From Hydrangea macrophylla (lineage: Eukaryota; Streptophyta; Magnoliopsida; Cornales; Hydrangeaceae): a DNA stretch of 64,000 nt. The notes under the pieces are model-generated. The model was not told where the DNA came from and ran no database searches. It saw only the letters and a program-made list of their open reading frames with translations. Location: assembly GCA_033977485.1 (NCBI GenBank), contig CM066988.1:2797501-2861500 (forward strand). Direction: 5' to 3'. The stretch's first letter is position 1, and the number at the start of each line of letters is the position of its first letter. Made by a program: the position numbers and the translations under genes. Of the stretch, positions 35,743-47,381 are shown piece after piece.

Positions 35743-36530
35743 CCACTGCCTATAAGTTTGCAAGTTTGAAGATGTGGCATCCAAGGTTCACCCCAAATGT
35801 TTATCTCACTTCCTTAGTCAATGAGCTTATAAACAACTTTATTGAGGATGGGAATAGCTTTAGAATTCCTTGTCAAACCCACGAAGTATTGACTTTTTTG
35901 GGGCAATGAAGCATATTGTTATCTTTGAGATATTTTCCTTTGATAATCTAGACTCATCGTTTTGACTCATGAGACAGAATCTGCCACTCAAGCTTGGTTA
36001 TAGTCATGCATTGTTCGAAGCCCCAACCTCAATAACTTTTGGGAAGACAAAATTAAACCCAAGCTGCTAGGTGTAGCCCTATAGTATTGGTGCTAGTATG
36101 ACCCTACCAATAGTTATTGATCAACCTATCCAAAGTTTGCATATCAAAATTGTCAAGGCTGCTGTGTGGTCTAGAGTGGTTCTAGCCACTTAGGGGAAAA
36201 GGGATTTTTTCAACCTTATAGTGTATTTTGGACTTTATCTACCACTTCAATAAAAGTTTGTCTCGTGAATCCCTTAGCCACCATGGGTAAGCTGAGATAT
36301 ATACCATCAATTGGGACTAATATTAGGCCTATATCTCTTCTAATACTCTTGGAAACATCTGGACAAACATTTTGCTAAACATAATTTTGTATTCTGAATG
36401 ATTAATCTTCTACCCCGACCATGAGACATACTTTGGTATACAGTCAAGGGTATTGTTGGCTTACTCATGGTTTACGCAAATAAAGACCATGAATCATCTG
36501 CAAAGAGATCGATGATGGTTGATGGTATAA

Positions 36531-37000
36531 ATAAACGAATGAACAAAATAGTTTCACTAATCAAACAAACAAAATAGAAACCCCAAAAGATCTAATCAGT
36601 TAATCTGCCCAAAGGGTACACATGGCCCACATCTCATGGAACAAGCCCAAACCAATAGGACCAACCCTACAAAAGAGGTATCAAAGTGCCAACCTAAACT
36701 ATGAGAAAACTGGAAAATAGTTTTTATTTTTATAAACATAAAAACTAAAAAGCCCCTTTTTAGTTATCATTTTCTGGTCCCATTTCATTGGCATTTACGA
36801 AAAAACAAATGAAAATGATTGCACGATTACCAAACACATTTTTTTAGTTTTCGTTTTCAATAAGGGTAAGCAAAATTAAAAACTAAAAAATGCCACTTTA
36901 CCATACTAGCCCTAGTGTTCTTTGTTCAATATTTTTCATTCACAAACTTGAAGATTATTTCTGACATTGCACAGTTAATAGTAGGAGTTTTTAGTTAATT
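36531..37000. other. Unassigned AT-rich DNA
   Basis: No gene seen. A short block (ggaacaagcccaaaccaatagg) has no match I recognise. Confidence 0.5.
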
Positions 37001-37002
37001 TT

Positions 37003-37162
37003 TTACCCCATCCATCAAATGAGGGAAGGGGGGGTTCTTATTTCCCATACATATCAATGTTTCAACTTAGTTTCTAAACTCATCAACATTTTAAAGTCAT
37101 CATTTGAATGACGACTTCACTGAATCATTTTTCTCCAAAGTCTTTATTTGAAATGACAGCTT
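37003..37162. repeat. Foldback arm, left of the copia element
   Basis: From 'accccatcc' to 'gaaatgacagc'. It aligns with the reverse complement of 63075-63240: TTTCAACTTAGTTTCTAAACT, CATCAAC, GACGACTTCACT and TTTCTC blocks in the same order. The 25-kb copia composite lies between the arms. Confidence 0.7.
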
Positions 37163-37611
37163 TGTTTGTCGCTTGAGCGGCGAGCTGCCCACGTGGGCGA
37201 GAATTGGAAGTTTGGCTCGCTGACTTCTCACTCATCAGGGTGGTCGCTCGAGCGACCATGAGATAGAATTTTTGATGCAAAAGACATTCTTAGGCAGTTT
37301 TTGGTTCCCTAAGTTAATTAGGAAGATGTCACCTATATAAACCTAGTATTAGGTTATTTGTATTGATAGAGATTATTGTATCTTTCTCCTTTGACCTAGA
37401 GAACTATTGGAAGGCATTGTAAAAAACCCTCTGGATTTGTTTTGACAATCATCATAGTGCATCGATTCGAATTGCTTTGGGGGTGTAGATGTAGGCTTCA
37501 TTGGCCGAACCACACGTAAATCTTTGTGTCTTGTGTTTTTGATTGGTTTTTTTTTTCTTGCTTTCTTGTCTAGATTCTTTGTTTGTGTCTTGAATCACGA
37601 GCTTACGCACA
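37163..37611 (+). mobile_element. 5' LTR of the old copia element
   Basis: 449 bp ending GCTTACGCACA. It matches the 3' LTR ending at 62984 with roughly one difference per ten bases. Shared blocks include 'gctcgctgacttctcactca', 'aacctagtattaggttattt', 'gaaccacacgtaaatctttg'. A TATA-like 'cctatataaacc' is at about 37330. The 5' boundary is approximate. Confidence 0.82.
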
Positions 37612-37617
37612 ACAAAG

Positions 37618-37629
37618 TTGTATCAAAGC
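37618..37629 (+). other. Primer-binding site (initiator Met tRNA type), decayed
   Basis: TTGTATCAAAGC against the standard copia TGGTATCAGAGC. It sits 6 bp after the LTR. Confidence 0.65.
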
Positions 37630-37652
37630 ATCTAGGTTAAGATCTTAGAGAT

Positions 37653-38295
37653 ATGGAAAAAGAAGGAAAGTGTTCGAAGAAGGGTGTAGTTGATCCTAAG
37701 GCTTCTGGTTCAGGCACGAAGGCAACAAAGATGACTATATTGAATGCAAAATTTGAGTTGGAAAAATTTGATGGATCACATAGCTTTGGGATGTAGCTGT
37801 GTGAGGTGATGGACTTAATTCAACAGGGCTTGGACATAACTCTGGAAAATGAGAAACCAGAGGATATGACTGAACCAGAGTGGATGAGGATGAATAGATT
37901 AGAGTGTGGTTATATGCGTCTCTGTCGCAAAAGATGTCAAATATTTTGGGATGAGAGAGACTGTGGCCAAATCGTTATGGAAGAAGCTTGAAGATAATTA
38001 CAGGATGAAAAGTATTGAGAATCGGTTGTATTTGAAGCAAATGCTATTTCATTTTCAATATAAAAAACGTATGTCTATGCTTGATCATTTGAATGTCTTT
38101 AACAAATTGCTTTTTGATTTGTTAATTTTGGATGAAGAAATTGAGGCAGAGGATAAAGCCTTAGTGTTGTTGAATTCGCTACCCGATTCTTACGAACACT
38201 TGGTAACGACCTTAATTTATGGGAAAGATTCAATAAAGTTTGAGGATGCGTCGAATGTCTTAATGAATAATGAATTCCGCAAAAAAGATAAATGA
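37653..38295 (+). pseudogene. Copia gag remnant
   Basis: Gag forms the element's particle. From ATG 37653 the frame reads KFELEKFDGSHSFGM, then a stop at 37795 (a TGG-to-TAG type change), then LCEVMDLIQQGLDITLENEK. It shifts frame near 37905 and continues AKDVKYFGMRETVAKSLWKK, then LNVFNKLLFDLLILDEEIE, and ASNVLMNNEFRKKDK to a stop at 38295. This is the UBN2-type gag of Ty1/copia. A degenerate zinc knuckle (KLGHWKKDCSRLKN) follows at 38445-38490 in another frame. Confidence 0.88.
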
Positions 38296-38510
38296 GCCCA
38301 AACCGATGCATCTGAGACTTTGGCGATAAAGGTAAATCGGAGAAAAGAAAGCAAGGCAAGAGCTTAAGCAAATCTCGTTCCAAATCAAGAGGAGTTTTGG
38401 TCAATGGAAGAAGAATTTTGGAAAAGGATGAGTATGCCTTTCATAGAAAACTGGGTCATTGGAAGAAGGATTGTTCGAGGTTGAAAAATAAGGAGTAGAC
38501 GAATGCAAAC

Positions 38511-38969
38511 GTGATCCAAGTTCAAGATGACGAGTCAGATTTCATTTTGGCTACTACGGTGAGGACTTGTAGTGATGAGTGGATTCTTAATTTAGCGTGT
38601 TTTTATCATACGTGCCCTAATAAGGATTATTTTACTACAATGGATAGTATAAGTAGTGGAACAACCCTTATGGGAATTGATCATGTGTATGAGAAGAAAG
38701 GTGTTGGAGTAGTCAAGTTAAAGCTGCATGACGGAACCACAAGGGACTTGACGAATGTGTGGTATGTGCCTGATTTGAAGAAGAATCTGATTTCTTTGGG
38801 AGCCTTGGAATCTAATGGTTTCAAAGTGTCAATGGAAGCCAGAGTATTGAAGGTGACACGCAATGCTCTAATTGTCATGAAAGGCCTTAAAAGAAATAAT
38901 TTGTATCACTTGCAAGGGAAGACCATTGTAGGTGGAGCTACCACTGTTGAGGCTGCTATTTATAACTAA
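38511..38969 (+). pseudogene. Copia protease and pre-integrase region
   Basis: The frame has ILNLACFYHTCPNKDYFTTM (position of the D-S-G protease block; the catalytic Asp of WILDSA is replaced by Asn) then GIDHVYEKKGVGVVKLKLHD, NVWYVPDLKKNLISLGALES and NALIVMKGLKRNNLYHLQG. Protease would cleave the polyprotein; the Asp loss suggests inactivity. Confidence 0.85.
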
Positions 38970-39759
38970 GCTTTGTCACATGAGGCTTGGTCATACGGGA
39001 GAGAAGGCCATGCAATGCCTAGTGAAACAAGGGTTATTGAAAGGTTCTAAGACTTGCAAGTTAGACTCCTGTGAGCATTGTGTGTTGGGCAAGTAAACCA
39101 AGATGAAGTTTGGCATGACCATCCACCAAACAGAAAGTTGATTATATGAATACGGATGTTTGGGGTCCCACAAATACTACATCATTGGGTAGAAGGCATT
39201 AGTTTGTGAGATTTGTTGATGACTACTCAAGAAGACTTTGGGTTTACACGATGAAGTACAAAGGTGAGGTCCTTGAAGTTTTCTTGACTTAGAAGAAGAT
39301 GATTGAAGTTCAAACGAACAAGAAGGTAAAGGTATTGAGATCTGATAATGGTAGAGAATACATATCAGATCCATTCTTATAGTTGTGTAAGAAGGAAAGG
39401 ATAATGAGGCATTTTACTGTAAGGAAGACTCAACAGTAAAAAATAGCATAGTGGAAAGGATGAATAGAACTTTTCTAGAGAAGGTGAGATGTGTGTTGTC
39501 TAATTCTGGTTTGATGAAGAAATATTGGACAAAAGTTGTTACTTATGTAAGTCATCTAATTAACAGACTTCCTTTTGCTGTGATTGGGGATAAGACACCC
39601 ATTGAGGTATGGACTGCTAAACCTGCTATTGATTATGATTCTTTAAGAACATTTGGTTGCCTTGGTTTCTTCCATGTTATAGAAGGTAGCAAACTCGACC
39701 CAAAGGCAAGGAAAGCGATTTTTCTGGGCCTCATTAGAGTAAAGGGGTTTAGACTTTAG
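38970..39759 (+). pseudogene. Copia integrase remnant
   Basis: The GAG-pre-integrase HH/CC finger is present as degenerate 'LCHMRLGHTGEKAM...CEHCVLGK' spread over frames. The core has VDDYSRRLWVYTMKYKGEVL, then KVLRSDNGREYISDPF and a MERMNRTFLEKVRCVLSNSG block (39451-). The segment carries at least six stops and frame changes. The open 39451-39759 part ends with RTFGCLGFFHVIEGSKLDPK. Confidence 0.85.
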
Positions 39760-39984
39760 TTTCTATCTTAAAGAAGATGGTTCTTAGCAGGGATGGTACC
39801 TTAAATGAAGGTAAATTGGTTACCAACAGGAAGGAGAAAAAGTCGAGTAAAGAGAACAAAGATGGTAGTAATGTGTAGCAAGTGGAGTATAGTCCAGTAG
39901 GTTCTAGTTCACAAGAAACTCCTTCAAAGGATGGAGAAAAAGGGGGAGGATTCTCCTCAAAGCCCTCCACCAAATAAGAAATAA

Positions 39985-40715
39985 TTGCAACTAGTAAACC
40001 AAAAAAGAGAGATAAAGAAGCAGATTCAGCTTATGGATATGGTTTTTTATACCCTACCGATTGTTGATGAAAAAATTCCCTCCACATATAAAGAAGTTGT
40101 GCATAGTTCAGAAAAGGTGGAGTGGAACAAGGCCATGGGTGAAGTGATCATAGATTCTCTCCATAAGAATAAAACTTGGGAGCTCGTTGAGTTACCAAAG
40201 GGAAAGAAAGCAATTGGTGTAAATGGGTGTATGCAAAAAAGGAAGGAGGTCATGGGAAGAACAATGTGAGATTCAAGGCTAGGTTGGTTGCAAAGGGGTT
40301 TGCTCAAAAGGAAGGTATTGACTACAATGAGGTGTTCTCACCAATTGTAAAGCATTCCTCTGTTCGTGTGTTACTAGCTTTGGTTGCATAATTTGATTTG
40401 GAGTTGGCACAACTTGATGTGAAAACTACTTTTCTACATAGGGATTTGGATGAGAAAATTTGTATGACACAATCGGATGGGTTCAAGGTTGCTGGCAAAA
40501 AAGATTGAGTATACAAGATGCAAAGGTCCCTATACGATTGAAACAATCTCCGAGGTAATGGTATTTGCGGTTTGACAAGTTCATGAAGGTACAAAAGTTT
40601 ACTAGAAGTCAGTATGATCATTATGTGTACTTTCATAAACTACAAGATGGAGCCTTCATTTACTTACTCTTACATGTGGATGATATATTGATTGCATCTA
40701 AGAGTGTTGGGGTGA
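39985..40715 (+). pseudogene. Copia reverse transcriptase, 5' part
   Basis: PSTYKEVVHSSEKVEWNKAM, then [20 protein letters not shown] starts the RT. Later in other frames: [31 protein letters not shown], and LLHVDDILIASKS, the catalytic box with YVDD as HVDD. It is cut at 40720 by the insertion of LTR G; the next codons are at 56732. Confidence 0.88.
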
Positions 40716-42210
40716 TTACTTGTGAAAACCCAATTTTTTTGTAATTACAAGTAAACATAATACTTTTAAGTACAGTCGAAACAAACATGATTAGTTATAA
40801 AAATAAAAAAAGGCTTCAGTTCAAGGGTCAAAGTGAGACTTTTGGATCAATGCACATTATTGAAGTAGTATGAGGGTGGAAGCTAAATAGGGGGTTAAAA
40901 TAAGAAGAAAAATAAAGAGACCTTAAACGATTTTAAGTTATTAATTGCTTAAAGTACATTCAATGTACTAATTTATAGGTGAGTGTGACGTGTTAATTAA
41001 GTATGCATTACAGTAAATGTACAAAAGTTTTTAATATACTAAATGTGTATTTATAATGACATATGTTTTGATGCCACCAACGAATAAATACAAATTATGC
41101 ATGTCATTATGTGCTCACACAATTGTAGAGAGAGAGAGAGAGTAAGAGAGAGAGAGAGAGAGAGAATTGGGTTGAGAAAATTCAGCTTTCCGTGAAATGA
41201 AAAATAAGGCTAGGGGTGATAAAACTTCTATGGTGAATTTGGAATGCTTAAGCAATAGTGTAAGTGATCTATATCCTGCTAGTATTTTCTAAATACTTAT
41301 TTGTCTTCTAAAACCTATTTGAAATGCATTTTTACAAAATTGGGACCAAGTGTATAAACGCTTTTGAAATGAATTTTTGGGATATTCATATCTATTATTA
41401 ATGTTCAACTATTATCGTGATTTGCAAGTAAAATTTATACGAATTTAGTTTTCTGTTAAGAACCATTGTTATCGATGCTCTCTATTTGACTTTGCTCTGG
41501 ACCCCACCAATGGGGATTAAATGTTGGTTGCCTGCATGATCATTGAGACTAGTTGACACGAGAATTTTCTTGTGCGCTCTTGTGCAGTACCCAAGTGTAG
41601 GTAGACGTGCAAGTAATATCTGGTAAGACCAGGTCGATCCCACAGGGAAGGTGTTGACCTATTGATTTAGACTATCCTCAAAGAAAACAAAATAAAATAA
41701 CTAAGATTGAATGATGGTGCGGAACACGAAGTTCCACAAACAAGGATTACTAATGAAAATGATTAAAATAAACTAAACAATCAAACTAACTAATTAAACA
41801 GTACTTGAAATTAAGATGTTTAACTTTAAAAGAAAGTGTTGGGATTACACGAATCCGCAGTAATCTAGCCATCTACCATGCATTTGCCTTGAAGCACAAA
41901 GGAGTACATTACCTACAGTTTTCCGTATTCCTCAAAAGATAGAGAATCCATGGCCCTTTCATGACCGGGACCATATCATCACAGTTAAATTAAGATACAT
42001 GAAAGCGGTTTAATCCAATAGTTAAGACTCGCATCCTCGATGGTGTTAGCATCGAAGATGGTTTGCAAAATGTATTGAAAGAAAATGCCTTAGGGCCTTA
42101 GTTTTAAAACTGTTTTGACAAACTGAGCATTCATTTGGGACAGAATGATAACAAATCCTAAAACAAAAGGTCCTGGAATACTGCAGGGAACATCCTCAAG
42201 AATCCGAGAG

Positions 42211-42330
42211 TTCGATCGATCGACGCGCTTTCGATCGATCGAAGACCTTCATCCCTCAATCGATCAAACTGACTTCGATCGATTGACTGTCTCTGGTTCG
42301 ATCGATCGAACGGACTTCGATCGATCGAAC
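42211..42330. repeat. Downstream palindrome cluster, Athila 3' LTR
   Basis: Six motifs such as TTCGATCGATCGACG, TTTCGATCGATCGAAG, CAATCGATCAAAC and TTCGATCGATCGAAC. The corresponding copy is at 55163-55282. Confidence 0.92.
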
Positions 42331-42746
42331 ACAGCGATTATCCTACTGCATGGCAGAGGCTGGAGATCACTGTTTCATCGTGTTCTCCCAACCTGGGACT
42401 ACTCAGACATCGTCTGGAGTGTCAAAGATTGATTTTTAACGCAAGAAAACATTAATACCCTGTTTGGTTGTGAGTTTTTCATAAAAAATCTAAAAACTAT
42501 GGTTTTGTAAATATTTAACATGTAATATCACGAGATGATTGATTAAACTACGACTACTACGTGCAGAATATGAATGAACAGTATATAGATAGCCTAGAAT
42601 AGAAGATACTTGTATAAACTTCGAGAAATCCAATCCACAATATGAAAATTCAATGAAAAACCTACAAAAACCAAACAAACTCTCTATCTCTCTCTATAAA
42701 ACTGTTAAAATGTAAAGAGGGCATCCCTATGGACGTGTACAAAACG

Positions 42747-42757
42747 CATATATATAG
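42747..42757 (-). promoter_or_regulatory. TATA box, Athila 3' LTR
   Basis: CTATATATATG on the minus strand, followed by CGTTTTGTAC. The same element is at 55699-55709 in the 5' LTR and at 28833 in solo LTR H. Confidence 0.6.
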
Positions 42758-42824
42758 AAAACCTAAGAAACTAGGGTTAAAAACCCGCATCTGCTGCGCA
42801 CGTAAATGTTACTGGAAATACCCC

Positions 42825-42936
42825 GTTCGATCGATCGAACAGTTCTCGATCGATCGAACCCTTACTCTTCAAGCGCTTCAACACTCTTCAAGCGATCGAA
42901 CGCTCGATCGATCGAACCTTCTTAGAGCGATCGAAC
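42825..42936. repeat. Upstream palindrome cluster, Athila 3' LTR
   Basis: Six motifs: TTCGATCGATCGAAC, CTCGATCGATCGAAC, TCAAGCGCTTCAA, TCAAGCGATCGAAC, CTCGATCGATCGAAC and GAGCGATCGAAC. It ends about 70 bp upstream of the TATA run in the minus sense. The matching copy is at 55777-55888. Confidence 0.92.
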
Positions 42937-43188
42937 TTCACATTTTAGCTTTGACTTATTTTGTTTGCATTCCAGCATTCCATTTATTCTGATGTTCAAC
43001 TGTTTAGTCCACACAGCAGTAATCTGCACAAACAACAGCTAAAACAATACAACTTATCATAGATTAATCATATTGTATAAAAATTAGCCTTGCAATGCAA
43101 ATTGCGGATAAAATGGAAAGTTGTGATAAAAATTAATACAATTTTTTCCTTTAGTGCGGTTGTATTTTACAAATACCCCCGTTTTGCA

Positions 43189-43200
43189 CAACCCCCAACT
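43189..43200 (-). other. Athila polypurine tract
   Basis: The minus strand reads AGTTGGGGGTTG directly before the 3' LTR. This primes plus-strand DNA synthesis. Confidence 0.7.
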
Positions 43201-45307
43201 AGCTTATTGCTAGTCCCTAGCGATAAAGCGAAAATAAAATAAACTAAAAACTCCTAAACTAATACTACCACGACTGAGAAACAAAGAAAAACTAAAAACA
43301 ACCTAAACTAAGATAGAAAGAAAGATCCTAACTCACTTTCGCAGGAATCACGGTTGCATTTAGCAAATGCAACAAGCCGTTAAACCCCTAGGTTTCCCCT
43401 AGTGGACGAGTGTTGTCTCGTGAGGGTTTGCAGTGAATATACCCACAAAATTCCAATTTTAAGCTCAAAAAAAATTTAGAATAACTTGTAGAATTCACCC
43501 TTCCATTAAATTGTTAACTAAACTCCACAATAATATAATATCCTCTATCAACCCCTGAAAGAGACCCACATGCTCCCCCATATCACCAAGTAAAATATAA
43601 CACATGTATTACCATCATGCACCCGTGTGTGGGTGAAATTAACAACCATGCGTCCAACCTTATTAAGAGTTATATAGACTATTGTACTTTGGAAAACTTG
43701 CAGTTTTAGCTCAATTCTCACATTGGTTGCACTCAAAAAGAACGTCTCTCAGAAACTTGCTTTACAATGATCGCACATCGTATGAAAGCTTTGATAAGGA
43801 TGAGATTATAAGTACTAATGCTTTCATACTCGACTCTATGAAAAACGGACTTTTAAAAGTGTATAGTCTCATGAATGGAACACTACTTACTAGAGGAGCG
43901 AAATACCGTGGATAACTCAACTCACACTTCCATGTTCAAATCAATTATTGAGAATCTTCAAGACTTTGACTTGCGGCTTTTATTTAGTAGGTAGGAGGGT
44001 TGTAGAGAAGAGTGTGCTTTTTTAGTATGTGATGGAATTTCCACTTCTCTTTTTATTCTTTATTCTTTTCTCCACCCAATCTCCCATTCATTTCTTATAC
44101 TCTTTTTCTCTTCTCCTTCATTCATCATTCATTCATATTTTTTTTTTTTTAACCTGTGCAACATCCCACAACAACTTCCTTCCATTTCACATACTTTGAT
44201 GACTCATTCTCAACAAATTTTATCAAACGGCTCAATGAGGTCAAGGTATAGATCAAGGATTTGGATTCTTGTGATTCCATTGGAAATATTTGATTGGGGT
44301 GGGATCAAGGATGAAAATAATTCAATGAATGTAGGTGATAGTTATATAAGGTAAAAGAATGGGTAAACGATGGCTTGAATCATTTTCTCAACTTTCAATT
44401 TTTAGCACTTAAGTGTTCATTGAGTTTAATTGGTAAATCCTGAACGTTCTCCTCTAACAAGCAGTCAAACTTTTTAAAGAAAACTGAGACTTAACAACGA
44501 ATTCACAAAGTATATGCAAGAAAAACCATTCGACAATGTATGAGAATCCCCTCAGAAATGACGATTGGCTCAATAGCTCACAAAGGGTTATTAGCTTCCA
44601 CTACTTATTCTTTTTCGCACAATAATCATATTAACTCAACTTTCAGGTTTTCTACATGGCTGCTAATTAGTGCACAAAAGTGTTGGGTACATAATAGCTT
44701 TACAGATGCAATTCATTTCAGCGATACAGAAAAACGCGTGAATTTAATCCATAAGAAGATGAGAATACTACAAATGTGTCATTGTCTAATCAACAAGCAG
44801 GAGAGATTATTCAAAGTTATTCTAACAATACGATTAAAAATTTTCAAAATTTTAACAGACTGTGTTCTCATTAAATTTAAAACATATCTAAGTGCAAAAC
44901 CTGATTATTACGGGTGTATACCTATCTATTGTCTCCTACCCCCAACTGAAAACAACAAAGTCCCCAGAAGTTGATTTTCAATAAATAAAATAGATGGGTA
45001 TCACCTGTATAGAGCAAATGATGATCGCAAGCAACGCAACCTAGCATAGAAAAATAGAACACAATCTCCAAACAAACAGGATCAATAAATAAGAATAACA
45101 CGATAAAACCATGATCCAACAAACTAAACCACTGTAATATGAACATAATAAAATACAAACAGAGATACATAATGTCCATACAAAAAAAAACAACTAACCA
45201 CATAATACAACCAAAACCACCAACATATATCCAACCAACCAAAACCAAACCCAAAATCAGTACAATAACTAAACAAAAATACATAAATACCACCTCCCCA
45301 ACTAAAA
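43201..45307. other. Athila 3' untranslated internal region
   Basis: About 2.1 kb between the last large frame and the polypurine tract. It is AT-rich with scattered short frames on both strands (for example 44540-44974 plus) that match no family I know. A large non-coding 3' region is usual in Athila elements. Confidence 0.6.
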
Positions 45308-46720
45308 CTAATCGACCCCAGACGGCGTATCATCAGCTATATCAGAAGGGATGTCGATGGGAGCAGGCGGCAATACTGTAGTAGTAGGAGCAGTAGTAGA
45401 TAGTGGATCGGCAACGGTGGAAACAGGATCAGCAGCCTCAGAATCTGGGGCAGCAGATGATGGATCAGTAAGTGGTGGATCTGTAGGAGTAGCAACATGT
45501 GATGGATCAGCAGCAGGCGGAGCAGACGGGGTGGCCGTGGGATGGTGAGCAGAGTGAACAGCCTGATCAACCCCTATCTGAATCAATATCGACTCCAACA
45601 AGGTCTGTATCTGATCCATCCGGCCCTCGAGTCTAATCCTGGCCTCTCTCTCCTCCAATAATAGCTCGTGAACTGTCGGGAGAGGCACAGAAGAAGAAGA
45701 CTCTCCCTGGGCCTGAGTCCGCGACCGCTGTCGCAGCTCAAACTGCTGAACCGCAGCAACTGGATCATCCTCATCATCCGAATCAAGCTCCTCCACCTCG
45801 GTGGGTGTCCCTGAAGCGTCCGCCTCCGTGTCTGTACCACCACGCCTCTTCTTCCTCCCCCGCACCCTCGCTGTCCCTTTCCCCTTTCGCTTCCTCTTCT
45901 GAGCGTCGGAGCAGCGAGCAGCCGCCTCGCTAAATCGGCGGGGAGAAGGGCAGATATCATCCCCAGCGAGCTCGAGGAACCCAGCATCAGCCATGACCCT
46001 CTGAATAGCCCAAGCACCCTTCAGGTGCTTCCTGGACGAGATATAACGGGTGGGGTGGACCATAAAATCAATATATAGGCGTGGTATACAAACTGGCTGT
46101 CCCGTCCCCACTGCATATAAGACTCGCGCGTACCAAGCCGCGATCTTCTCTCGATAGGAAGTCACTAGGAGGCAGTTGCTGAGGACCAAATGAAGCATGT
46201 GGTAGTCATCAGTGAGCAAGTGGTCCTCGATCAAAGAATCTCCATCCCAAGATGGAACGGCGCCTCCAGTGAGCTCTCGGATAATAGTGGATGGTGGGGT
46301 CACTGGTGCATCAGGCCGGTGGGGGCAAACATAATCTGGTACCTCTGGTACCCCCAACGCGGCTGAAACGGTGGCTGGACTGGTAATGAATGAGCGACTC
46401 CGGAAGAAGGCATGGTAGGTGAATGGTGTATACGAGTCGCTGATCATAGTCGCACACGCACCTCTAATCCAAGATAGATTGACGCTCTTGGCTAACGACG
46501 GGAGATGGAACCAATGAGGCATAGAGCGAATCCGTGTAAGGAACCATGGGCTCTCTGTCCAGATGTGCTCAATAGGGCGCTCGACCATCACCATCCGTGT
46601 CTGAAAATATCGCTCAAACCATAGCCTGTCCTCGTTATTCCGGAACCCATGAGCGGGCACCGGATCTGGTATAATACGGCTGAGGGGCTTAGACTTATGG
46701 TAGCCCGTCACTGGATTCAT
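45308..46720 (-). CDS. Athila accessory ORF, plant-transposon-protein type, 470 aa
   Basis: An uninterrupted frame from ATG 46720 to a stop at 45308, 3' of gag-pol in the same sense. Residues 1-265 are a globular domain (RLWFERYFQTRMVMVERPIE, SLAKSVNLSWIRGACATMIS, then AWYARVLYAVGTGQ) resembling the 'putative plant transposon protein' domain seen in Athila 3' ORFs. It is followed by a basic nuclear-localisation-like stretch (275-293, KRKRKGKGTARVRGRKKRR), an acidic run (308-319), a predicted coiled coil (350-383) and a Pro/Ala/Thr-rich tail. It has no membrane segment, so it does not look like an envelope protein. Possibly a nuclear accessory factor; function is unknown. Position could imply expression from a spliced or internal transcript. 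Confidence 0.82.
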   Translation of the reverse strand: MNPVTGYHKSKPLSRIIPDPVPAHGFRNNEDRLWFERYFQTRMVMVERPIEHIWTESPWFLTRIRSMPHWFHLPSLAKSVNLSWIRGACATMISDSYTPFTYHAFFRSRSFITSPATVSAALGVPEVPDYVCPHRPDAPVTPPSTIIRELTGGAVPSWDGDSLIEDHLLTDDYHMLHLVLSNCLLVTSYREKIAAWYARVLYAVGTGQPVCIPRLYIDFMVHPTRYISSRKHLKGAWAIQRVMADAGFLELAGDDICPSPRRFSEAAARCSDAQKRKRKGKGTARVRGRKKRRGGTDTEADASGTPTEVEELDSDDEDDPVAAVQQFELRQRSRTQAQGESSSSVPLPTVHELLLEEREARIRLEGRMDQIQTLLESILIQIGVDQAVHSAHHPTATPSAPPAADPSHVATPTDPPLTDPSSAAPDSEAADPVSTVADPLSTTAPTTTVLPPAPIDIPSDIADDTPSGVD

Positions 46721-46799
46721 CTGGCAGTCCTAAAAATAAGACCACACAAGATACAGATAAGAACAGGGAGAAAAAGAAACAAAACTAACACTGCTGAAG

Positions 46800-46920
46800 T
46801 TCGATCGATTGAACTTGGTTCGATCGATTGAACTGGAGTCGACTTCGATCGCTTGAACATTGTTCGATCGATCGAACAGCTTCCCTTCGATCGCTCGAAA
46901 CCAGTTCGAGCGATCGAACA
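46800..46920. repeat. Palindrome cluster between Athila accessory ORFs (1)
   Basis: Six motifs: TTCGATCGATTGAAC twice, TTCGATCGCTTGAAC, TTCGATCGATCGAAC, TTCGATCGCTCGAAA and TTCGAGCGATCGAAC. It lies about 80 bp upstream of the 470-aa frame, in the position of a promoter or leader for that frame. Confidence 0.92.
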
Positions 46921-47189
46921 CAGCGGTGTTCAGCTATCGCAGAAATGAAAAGGAAACAAAAGTTATACAATCAAAAGAAGATCCTAAGACCAAGGGGACA
47001 CCCCCTTGGGATTTTCTAACACGAACATTAAGGAAAAGGATACTACAAACAAGTGGGGCCTACCTCAGTTTAGAACACGCAGTGGAGATGGAGGGGATGA
47101 TGATATGCCGGTGAGGATGATCAGAGGGGTGATCAGGGCGCCTAATTGAATGCAAGGGATTGAGAGTTTCCGATTCGCCCTCCCTCTGT

Positions 47190-47381
47190 GTTCGAGCGAT
47201 TGAGAGTGAGAGTGAGGGAAATGAAAAGGTGTACTGAAGACGCCTCGTTTAAATGCTTCGTTCGATCAATCGAACTATGTTCGATCGATCGAACACAAAT
47301 ACCTCAATCGATTGAACATAAACTACAAGCGCTTGAACATCCAGGTTTCGATCGATCGAACTGGGTTCGATCGATCGAACA
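47190..47381. repeat. Palindrome cluster between Athila accessory ORFs (2)
   Basis: Seven motifs: TTCGAGCGATTGAGA, TTCGATCAATCGAAC, TTCGATCGATCGAAC (three times), CAATCGATTGAAC, CAAGCGCTTGAAC. It forms a pair with the cluster at 46800-46920. Confidence 0.92.

Larger units (their letters stand above)
33291..36530 (-). pseudogene. LINE (L1-type) ORF2 remnant, split by LTR L
   Basis: ORF2 encodes reverse transcriptase for target-primed insertion. Reading the minus strand from 36507: LFADDSWSLFA (RT active site, 36490-36507), then text matching 'FSKNVCPDVSKSI', then IYLSLPMVAKGFTRQTFIEV and VDKVQNTL (the GLP(M/L)VxGRSK...DKVxxRL block). After LTR L the frame resumes. HTECTPCGYQMEPLHHLFLH near 33740-33840 is the zf-RVT zinc-knuckle region at the LINE C terminus. 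Multiple stops and frameshifts; endonuclease and ORF1 are absent. Confidence 0.8.
41554..43188 (-). mobile_element. Athila 3' LTR
   Basis: 1635 bp. In the sense direction (minus) it begins TGCAAAACGGGGGTATTTG and ends CTCGTGTCA. Palindrome clusters lie at 42825-42936 (upstream of the TATA) and 42211-42330 (downstream). TATA run at 42747-42757. Confidence 0.96.

Noticed and set aside
45139..45381. Lys/Thr/Pro-rich plus-strand frame
   Set aside because: It is an A-rich non-coding part of the Athila 3' region with no conserved motif.
45308..46720. Envelope function for the 470-aa Athila frame
   Set aside because: No signal peptide or membrane segment; basic NLS-like stretch and coiled coil argue for an internal, perhaps nuclear, protein.
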